From: Gnetum montanum
Taxonomy: Eukaryota; Streptophyta; Gnetopsida; Gnetales; Gnetaceae
Reading direction: 5' to 3'
NCBI GenBank assembly: GCA_015680685.1
Contig: MNCI01022074.1
Coordinates: 593,628 to 657,627 of the forward strand
Length of the DNA: 64,000 nucleotides
Shown here piece by piece: positions 56,171-64,000 of this stretch (position 1 is its first letter; each line of letters starts with the position of its first letter). The position numbers and the translations under genes are program-made. The notes under the pieces are model-generated. The model was not told the DNA's origin. It was given only the letters and a program-made list of their open reading frames with translations, and searched no databases.

Positions 56171-57087
56171 TGATGAACTGCGATATCACATACGTGATAT
56201 CGCATCCATGATATCGCATACGCTATATCACAGCCACCACGCGATATCGCATCCACGATATCGCATACGCTATATCACAACCACCATGTGATATCGCATA
56301 CGCTATATCACAGACACCATGTGATATCACGTACGTGATATTGCATACATGATATCGCATCCTGCCTCATCTTCTATAAATAAGAGGTGGTGCCCTTGGT
56401 TCAAGACACTTAGATTTAGACCCTTAGCTGAACTCTTACAATTTTTTCATTCCAGAGTTAGAATTATTTGTGTGCCCGTAGTAGGAGTCATAGAGTGAAC
56501 GGATCTTTATTCGAGCAATTTGTACTTGAGCACAATTTTGTGAATGGCAATAAAGATGAACTTTATGATAAACCTTGCAACATATAGATTAAGCTAATTA
56601 GTAATTAATGATTTTTTAATGCTTTCTTAGTTAATTAATGTCTCTCTCAACCTTCAACCCGCCTTAGTTAAATACACTCAGTATGATCACTTCAAGCATG
56701 CGTGTAGCACTTGGTAACCCAATAACGATTAGTGTTTGGTAATCTTAGTAGCGTTACACTAATTCAAGATGTGTACGACAAGTGGGAATAGATACTAGTG
56801 TTAGGAACATTAAGAAACTAGTTAATGTAAGTTAGCCACTTAGTTCTTTTTCCCTCTCCTTTATTAGCAGAAGACATAAAAAACACAAAAGCTATAAAAA
56901 TCATATACCTCAAGCTTACTTAATCATACAACCGTGACAATACAAGTAAGTTTGGGAACACATCAATTGATTAACCCTGAGTGTTCCATTAAGGCGCATA
57001 AGCATTTGGTCCTTGGATTTCAACCGGATCATGCATGAAATGCTTGTATTCGTATGGTTGAGTGTAGGGGTACCTCGCCACTCATCA
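56171..57087 (+). repeat. Gy3 3' LTR with long GATATC array
   Basis: 917 bases. GATATC-centred palindromic units fill 56180-56362, about 12 bases before TATAAATA at 56375-56382. The remainder matches the 5' LTR closely, ending CTCATCA. Right CTTTT duplication at 57088-57092. Confidence 0.95.
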
Positions 57088-57092
57088 CTTTT

Positions 57093-57960
57093 AAATTGAT
57101 AAATCCTAATTATTTGGGTTTCATAGCATCTCTATTTGTTATTTATAGGATTTCATAGATAATTAATGAATGTTTTACATTGGGCTTCTTTAGAATGATC
57201 ACAATTTTAAAACAATTGTGTATAATTGGATTATGATCACCAATTAAAAATGTTAATGAAACCTAAAATGTAATGGACTTGAAAATAAGTAAAGTATTCA
57301 AAGTGCACATGTTAATTGGATTTTCACATTACACTGAATGTGGGGGAGCTCGTCGTAATCTCCTTGGCTAATAGTCATGGTGGATAGTGTTAGAGGTTGG
57401 CAAGAGAACAAGCTCTTCCTAAACCTACTACATTAGGAATTTTAACTTTGCTAAATTAAATTTGAGTCACCATGAGTTGACAATAAGTTTTTGAAAGGTT
57501 GTGGTGTGTAATACCATGCGTTGTTATCTTTAACGACAATCATAATGGCAAACCACACATCATGGTGATAGATCATTCATCATGATCAAGTCATGTTGTT
57601 ATATGAAAAGCTTTCCATGAGTCATGTCTAATAGAAATAGAGATAAAATAAACTCTTTGTAAACCACGAGCTAGCCATGAGTCATGGTTAGATCATGGTA
57701 AATATTTTAGCCTTTGTGGTACCTTTTCTACTTTAAATTTATCCCACAATCAGACCACGAGTCATGGAACTATTGAAAAATTAAATCATGAGTAGACCAC
57801 AAGTCATGATCTCCTACCATAATTTGTGAAAGGATCGTGATTACTCACCACAAGTTGTGGTGAGTTCATAATCTTCTAAAATTGCTACTTTATTCAATAT
57901 GAGTTGTAATGAAGTCATGGCCATACTCAATATGAACTCTTTTAGCCGCTTTTGAGAAGA
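57093..57960. other. Unassigned sequence with recurrent CATGAGTCATGG motifs
   Basis: No convincing ORF. From about 57470 to 57930 a short motif related to CCACGAGTCATGG recurs irregularly on both strands. It may be the U3 of an unrecognised LTR. Confidence 0.45.
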
Positions 57961-57964
57961 AAAT

Positions 57965-58450
57965 TATTGATTCTATGGAAACAAGCACTTGGAGCTTGAT
58001 TGATCCATAGAGAGCCTTGTTGAGCTTGCACAATTTGTCTTCTTAGTCTTGAATTTCAAACCCTTCCAGTTGGAGAATGTAGACTTTGTATTCTAGCACA
58101 TCATTGAGAAAGGCTTAGTTGACATCCATTTGAAACATTTTCACTTTAAGATAGACTACAATTAATATTATCAACTTGATTGTGTCATATCTTACAAGGG
58201 CAAATATTTCTTCATAGTCAGTGCACTTCTTTTGCTTAAATTCTCTTACTATGAACATTGCCTTTCAAGTTGAAATGTTGCCTTGTTCATCAAATTTAGT
58301 TTTGAACATTCACTTAGTGTCAATAACCTTCTTGCCATTTGGTTTGTTCACTAAGGACCATGTATTATTCTTCATATTACATCATACTCCTTTTGCATTA
58401 CATACTTCCATCCTTTATTTGTTAGGGCTTGCTTCATATTTGATGGTTCA
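57965..58450 (-). pseudogene. Copia-B reverse transcriptase fragment
   Basis: Minus-strand blocks include W-K-Y-V-M-Q-K-E-Y-D-V-I, a T-K-W-M-F-K-T-K-F-like segment, M-D-V-N-x-A-F-L-N-D-V-L-E-Y-K-V-Y and L-N-K-A-L-Y-G, which stops just before the Q-A-P motif. Frames shift several times. The rest of RT and RNase H are absent. Confidence 0.82.
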
Positions 58451-58628
58451 TTAAATAGGGTTGAGTAGGCAACATTGTATTTTTCTTGGCTTCATGTGTA
58501 TCTTATTTGAAAGTTAGTATCTAGTAATTGAGATGAGGGGTACCCTTCTTCAGCCATGGCCTTGGCTCATAGGCCTCTTCATCCTCCTTATCTTCTTCAT
58601 GGTTTTAGAATGAGTTAAACCATAAGGT

Positions 58629-59125
58629 TTACTTATCAAAGATTACACTTCTTAATACATTATGCTTATTCTCAAGTGAATCAAAACACTTGTAATCACT
58701 TTTCTTGGAATCTTGTCCAAGAAAGACATACTTCCTACCTCTATCATCTAACTTCCACACAAGAGCATTGGAAATCTTTACATAATATGCACATCCAAAG
58801 ATTTTGAGATGGGAGAGATTTAGTACCTTATCATATAATAATTCATAGGGATTTTTCTCACCTATGGGAGATGTAATGAGATTATTAAGAATATAGCAAG
58901 ACATGTGAACTACCTCATTCCAATATGAGTTAGGAAGGGAATCATTCTTTAACAAACATCTACACATTTCTTGGATCATACCATTCTTCCTCCCAAATAC
59001 TCCATTACATTATCATTCATACCCACATGTAGCTTTCTTTGAGATATCATGATTTTTATAACATTCATGAAATTTCTAATTTAAGAATTTACCTCCTCTA
59101 TGATTTCTTATAGATTTAAACTTCA
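58629..59125 (-). pseudogene. Copia-B integrase fragment
   Basis: The minus strand begins at about 59125 with I-R-N-H-R-G-G-K-F (family R-S-D-N-G-G-E-F, both acidic positions changed) and N-G-V-F-G-R-K-N-G-M-I-Q-E-M. The open block 58629-58979 continues P-N-S-Y-W-N-E-V-V, T-S-P-I-G-E-K-N-P-Y-E-L-L, H-L-K-I-F-G-C-A-Y and F-L-G-Q-D-S-K-K-S. No gag, protease or LTR pair is attached. Confidence 0.88.
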
Positions 59126-60700
59126 AGCTAAGTGTATTCTCCAAGAGCTTCTATTTGCTTCAAGTCAAAATGCAAGGCAAGTTACAATGGAAGGGATTCA
59201 CCCCTATTTATACTTTTTTGGAAAGGATTTTGCCTCTTAGAGCATGGGCCACACATGAAGACTTTTGACACCTCTCTTTTTAGCAATTTGTTCAATCTCT
59301 AATCTTCTAAGATCATTTTTCTTTGAACAAAAAGTTTCATATCTTCTAATACATCAATGTAAGCACACCAACATCAAAATAAAGACTACCACTAGTTCCT
59401 ACTCTTCTTAACATCAAAGGAAATGTAGATGGAGAAGTTAGAGGCACACAGTCACACTATTCCTAATAGTTAGACTCCTTAACACTTGTTGGATCTTGTG
59501 AATGACAACTTGCTATTATTAGATGGTTTGGTTATTTTTGGCACATGTCAATAGTTCCCAAACTTATCATCTTTTAATCTATGGTTTCATACTATCAATA
59601 TTGATGGAATTTCTTGTAATATTTTTCTACTAAATTACATATAGAGTAATCCATCTTTTACAAGTAAACTTGGAGGTCCTAGTAGTTCCAATAATGCTTT
59701 AGGAGTTTGTAGTGCTAATGATATATGGCCTAGGCTTGTGATCTATTTAGAGTTACTAGTCTTGTTCTAATTGAACTTGTGGACCTCTTTTGGATTTTGA
59801 TTTACCTATTACATTTCACTCATAAAAGGGACTTGTAGGTTTTGTTTTTTTTTTTTGGTTGAATTACCATGTTATTCATGTGATTATTGGACGTATGGAT
59901 GCTATTTTGTTACATCATTTTTCCTACTAATTTATACATTTTCTAGCTTCCTAGGGATTTATTTTTCTTTTTTTTCCTATTGCTACATCTATTGTACCAT
60001 GTCTAACAATTATGTTGCATGCCAAGTTTTAGGGTTGTTATAGCTCATAGTTAATCTCAAGAATTCTCTAATAAGACTACACTTCACGATATTTTTCATG
60101 CAATTTTGATCACAACCTGTAGTGTTTATTACTATGTTTTCCAATTCATTTTCAGCATCAACTACACCTTACAATTGACGCCATGACCTACTTGTAACTT
60201 GCAATAATACTATGACTAGGACTATCATGTCCCTCTTTTCAAATAGTGTTGTTTCATAACCAAAATGGTATTATGCTATAACAAGTGATGTAATTATTGT
60301 AATAAGACCCTTGATGAAAAGGTGCATTGTAATAATAGGCATATCTTTTAAGCTAACCTTTAAAGGTTTGATATAAGGTATTTATACATGTTAATTAGAG
60401 ATCATACGACCATGGAGTTAGAGAGTGGGTAAAAGGTGAGTAATGTGTGCCAAGTGAAGTGGAATAGGAAGGTGACTAACCATCCTTTCTAGTTGGGTCT
60501 AGGTCTAACCATGCTCGTTGTGCTAGACTGCCTCTAAGGGATAGATGTCAAAGGAAGACAATTGCAAGAACCCTTGGAGCATGACCCAAAGACATTTATT
60601 CATTTCCCAATTTCCTCATTAATAAAGTTCCCTTTTATTTCCTTCTGCATTTTCCAATCATGTTTAGTATACATAATGTCAAATGTAACGTATATTTAAT
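59126..60700. other. Unassigned sequence; possible LTR remnant at left
   Basis: A minus-strand TATAAATAGGGG occurs at about 59207-59218, some 85 bases before Copia-B coding begins. This would fit an LTR fused to the integrase by deletion. The remaining 1.4 kb shows no supported gene. Confidence 0.35.
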
Positions 60701-60714
60701 CTTTACCATGACAT

Positions 60715-60933
60715 TTGGTAATGCAATGTTGCAATGACCACAACCCACAAAAATTTATATGGCCTCACTGTGACTCACAATGGAGTTCCATTCCACAAAA
60801 CTTTGAAGAAGATGACCAAGCCATAACTCATGGTGGACATTCCTTGAAATTTGAAGATGATGACCAAGCCTTAACTCATGGTGGACTTTCCTTGACCAAC
60901 TTTAATCAAGACCTATGCCAACATCAAGCTTAG
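60715..60933 (+). other. Short ORF with two tandem 13-residue repeats
   Basis: 72 codons from ATG. E-D-D-Q-A-I-T-H-G-G-H-S-L is followed after three residues by D-D-D-Q-A-L-T-H-G-G-L-S-L, a 48-base tandem duplication at about 60808-60897. No family recognised; it may be a chance frame over a small duplication. Confidence 0.25.
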
Positions 60934-60959
60934 GCCAACCTTATTTCTACTAAAGTGGC

Positions 60960-62640
60960 TCAACAATAAGTTTTATAATTTTGTTTTTTATTATAAAATA
61001 TCTTAATGAAATAAAATCATTTACTTTTCAATTGTCAAATAAAATAAAGAATAAAATACAATTTTCTATCTACTTCCAACAATTTCATATCAATAGGATT
61101 CTTGGTTCCTCAATTTATGGTAAACTGCATTTTCTTAAAATATATTTCCAAACTATCTAGTTTATTGATTTTATAGTACCATATACTATAATTGTGTTGC
61201 AATCATCAAAGTTGCATCAAGACATAAGGAAACATAAATCTTATTTATAAAGCAAAATCGTAATGGGTGTTTTTAAAGAAGAAAAGGCAAATCCAAATCT
61301 ATTATGGCTAGGGAATAAATTGCAAATTGAGGAGGATTGAATAAATTGTACCTTAGTATCAAAAAGAAATGCAAAATTATGGAAACCAGTTCAAGACTAC
61401 AAAAATCATTGAGATCAAAAGAAAAACATAAAAGCCTCAACAAAAAACAAACCCATCATAGCTAACAAGCTTAGGCTTACAATGGATGCCCAAATCTGAT
61501 AGTGGTCAAGTGCTAGTTCCTCCACAGAAAGAACAATATTGTGTCAAATCTATGAGGACCATCAACACAAATGTAAGAGTCAAAAAAAAAAAAGGAAAAA
61601 AAAGCGAACATGAATACAAAGCACTCAAAAGCAATGCTTTGATCTTAAAGCATTTTATTTTTTTGGTGCAAAGGGTTAATTTATAGTGTAGAATTTAGTG
61701 TGGCTATAGCAAGGATTAAAAGTCTCCAAGAGTTGAAGCACCACCAAAATCTTGAACCTATGAACAACTAAATAACACATGATCAAGAGATTCTGTCTCA
61801 ACATGACATTACATTTATCATCATATCTTATTCCTCTACAAAATAATTCTACTTTTGTGGATAATACCCCATGCAAACAAAAAACAAAAAGATTTTATTG
61901 TTGTTATGTTCTATCAAATTAATTTTAAAGAATTTTTATTAAGTATTAAATAAAAAATTACAACCTTGATTTGGTTCATAGCCAATGACTACAATTAGTA
62001 ATTCGTAATTGAAATATAACTTAAAATAAAAACTTCAAATTTACATTTTGCCAATGAAAGGCAGCTTAATTGAAACTAAATGATTGTGTCCCCAACTTTC
62101 AGAGCTTATGTGTAAGTATGACATCTCTTCTTAACCTATTAGCACCAAAAGCCTTCATCCTTTCAAGTTGATCTTGAACCTATACACTATCCAAGCTAAG
62201 GAGAGAATTTATATTTAATTAATATAAAATAGATATGTAAAGTTTAACCTTCTAATATTATATAATAATTTATTGTAGTTATTGAATGTCTGTTGATTGA
62301 AGTTCACTGAAGTGTACGTTTAGGGAAGGACAAAACACCAGTAGGAGGGCAGGATGCCAGGGGAAAAGGAATGAAGAGGGTGTGGAGAAGAAATAAAGAG
62401 AGACTAATAGAAAAAAGAAAAGGAGAATATCTATACTTCACTTATTACCGCAAATGCAAAATCTCATTAACCAGCTTTTTACCCGCAAATTAAGAACTTA
62501 AGTTCTAGAAATTTGATTATTATGAGCAAACATCAAGAATAAAAATTTGTAAAGTCCCTTTCAAATAATTGCGAGGAAAAATATAATTATAAACAATATG
62601 CATACATTGGTTTTTTGTAACTGCACTTCAAAACTGATGT
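60960..62640. other. Intergenic AT-rich sequence
   Basis: No ORF, LTR or repeat with support. Short open frames at 61486-61686 and 61676-61876 overlap on opposite strands and look random. Confidence 0.5.
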
Positions 62641-62971
62641 GGTAGAAAATGTTCCCTTGGAATAGAACCATGCAATAATATCCCTATCAGACTTCCTCGC
62701 TGAAATATATCCCCCACCATCACCTTATGCAAATGCCAACAATCACTTAAATGGGATAAACAAAAAGATGAAATCTTCTTGACATTTTGAATCATTAATA
62801 ATCAAAATGACCAAACAGCATGTCATTTTCAACCGTCTTTTAGAGGTTCCACTTCTACCATCACCCAAAAAGAAAAACAGAAAGAAAGAGTGCGAATTCC
62901 AGACCAGCAAAATCCACACATCCACGCCAGCAATGTTCTAAATCCCATGTAGAAACAAATGCTGATTCCTA
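62641..62971 (-). other. Probable 3' UTR and downstream flank of the acyltransferase gene
   Basis: Directly after the stop codon. No clear polyadenylation site could be chosen. The short minus-strand frame at 62743-62925 has no recognisable content. Confidence 0.4.
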
Positions 62972-63851
62972 TTATTGTTCTTTCTTCGTTCTTGTTTTGC
63001 TTGGTTTAGGTGTCTTCACAATGGAACCCAAAATAATCACCAAGACAGACAACAATGTTCCTGCGAAGTACACACTCCTGTAGGCAGCAAGAGTCTCATC
63101 GAAACTCAAAACCTATTCAGGAAAACCAAAAGTGCACTTCAGCTAAATGAAATGATGTCCAAGTTAGGACTGATAAATAGACCATGATTTTACAAGCACA
63201 AACCATTTTACTTAAAAAGTTTTGGAGGAAACTGATATGAGCTATTTTGACCAATGAGAAGGGTTAAAAAACTAATCAGCAGAATGTAAGATGTGTACAA
63301 AGCAACATCCAAACATGCACTCTCGAGTAATCTACAGTCCTACTTCGATGAAACACATCAATAGAACATCTAACCAAAAGAATGCAAGCCATGAACTTGG
63401 CAGTCGGCAAAGGATGAAACAGTTTTGAAATCAAAGATGTAACAGATTTTTCTGAGACAGCAAACATTTACCTAAGGATTAAGTGTGGTATAACTGAAAT
63501 AAATCAATCCGCAAAAAAAAAATGATAATAATAAACAATAGTATAGATGCTGGTTAAAGTAGTCAACTAACCAGAAAACCAATGGCTGAGCAGTTTAACG
63601 TGATGGCTGTATAAAGCATGCCGAATAATGTGAGGATCTTTTTGCCTAGCACATATGGAACTGCTTGCTGCCATCGGTATAACACTGAGGAATCCACAAT
63701 ATATATGTATATCAAATAAAAATTAAAATAAAATTGAACAGTAAGTATTTTTACTGAACAAAGGTATGTAAGCATCAAATAAAATACCTTTGGAACCAGC
63801 AATAAACAAAGCTGAATTTACAAAGAACAACATATATCCTGCATACAACCC
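62972..63851 (-). CDS. LPLAT: Lysophospholipid acyltransferase (MBOAT family), last three exons
   Basis: Minus-strand exons 63851-63788, 63684-63572 and 63112-62972 are joined by AG/GT-bounded introns with consistent phase. Exon one reads G-L-Y-A-G-Y-M-L-F-F-V-N-S-A-L-F-I-A-G-S-K, the region after the MBOAT catalytic W-H. Exon two has L-Y-R-W-Q-Q-A-V and L-N-C-S-A-I-G-F-L. Exon three begins V-L-S-F-D-E-T-L-A-A-Y and ends K-K-E-Q then TAA. Arabidopsis LPLAT1/2 (from memory) share W-H-G-L-Y-P-G-Y-M, Y-R-W-Q-Q-A and S-L-H-E-T-L at the same places. These ER membrane enzymes acylate lysophospholipids in the Lands cycle. Hydrophobic runs fit transmembrane helices; the C-terminal KKxx fits ER retrieval. 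The reading frame is intact, unlike everything else here. The rest of the gene, including the catalytic His, is beyond 64000. Paralogue not resolved. Confidence 0.9.
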
Positions 63852-64000
63852 CTGCAACAAGAATGACAAAATAGTTTCAGATATAGAAACAGAAGAACAT
63901 TATAGGAGTTTGTAGTTCACTTAGTTCATCAGCTCTAAAAATCATAGGATTTACAATGTGGTATAGGGCACCATACGAAAGAAATACTATAATACTGTGA

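Larger units (their letters stand above)
43483..57087 (+). mobile_element. Gy3: best-preserved Athila-like gypsy element
   Basis: Perfect 5-bp duplication, LTRs of 807 and 917 bases, tRNA-Asp-type primer site matching 15 of 18 bases, gag split by the nested Gy6, and a pol that can be followed in a single frame for most of its length. It lacks the long post-pol ORF of Gy1 and Gy2. Length includes the Gy6 insertion and a 252-base gap. Confidence 0.96.

Noticed and set aside
56180-56362. GATATC array as a possible CRISPR array or satellite
   Set aside because: Units are contiguous imperfect palindromes without unique spacers, confined to LTR U3 regions in a plant context.
60715-60933. Calling the repeat ORF a gene
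   Set aside because: Short, no recognised domain, no splice or promoter evidence; kept only as a low-confidence observation.

Overview
This window is a stretch of large-genome seed-plant DNA, probably gymnosperm-like, although the species cannot be fixed from sequence alone. It is AT-rich and consists mostly of old LTR retrotransposons nested in one another. The only convincing host gene is at the right edge: the last three exons, on the minus strand, of a plant MBOAT-family lysophospholipid acyltransferase. It has spliced structure, consensus introns and a KKEQ C-terminus. No bacterial features, CRISPR arrays or RNA genes are visible.

Layout. 1-5776: a Ty1/copia element (Copia-A, plus strand) whose 5' LTR is cut by the window. 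6070-18927: a minus-strand Ty3/gypsy element (Gy1). 19517-25604: a second minus-strand gypsy (Gy4) that has lost RT, RNase H and integrase and is flanked by a near-perfect 5-bp target duplication. 26450-28934: gag and part of the 5' LTR of an older minus-strand gypsy (Gy5), interrupted by 28940-41981, a full-length plus-strand gypsy (Gy2, duplication ATAAG). 43483-57087: the best-preserved gypsy (Gy3, plus strand, duplication CTTTT). Its gag was hit by a further minus-strand gypsy (Gy6, 45079-48877, duplication GTAGG), and it contains a 252-base assembly gap. 57965-59125: a minus-strand copia integrase/RT fragment (Copia-B). 59126-62971: mostly unassigned sequence. 62972-64000: the acyltransferase gene end.

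The gypsy elements form one Athila-like group. They share a primer binding site matching the 3' end of tRNA-Asp, LTRs bounded by TGATGA...TCATCA, an F-M-D-D-F-S-type RT motif and a characteristic gag N-terminal block. Three of them (Gy1, Gy2, Gy6) carry, downstream of pol, remnants of a further ORF. It is about 900-940 codons in the two long copies, with a plant-mobile-type domain followed by a long coiled coil. Gy3 and Gy4 lack it and have a different, shorter conserved segment there. Other unexplained structure includes family-specific palindromic repeat arrays just upstream of the LTR TATA boxes, repeated polypurine-tract-like boxes inside the elements, and a conserved non-coding block in the post-pol spacer. 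Every retroelement ORF is broken, largely by changes consistent with C-to-T/G-to-A decay, so no copy looks autonomous.
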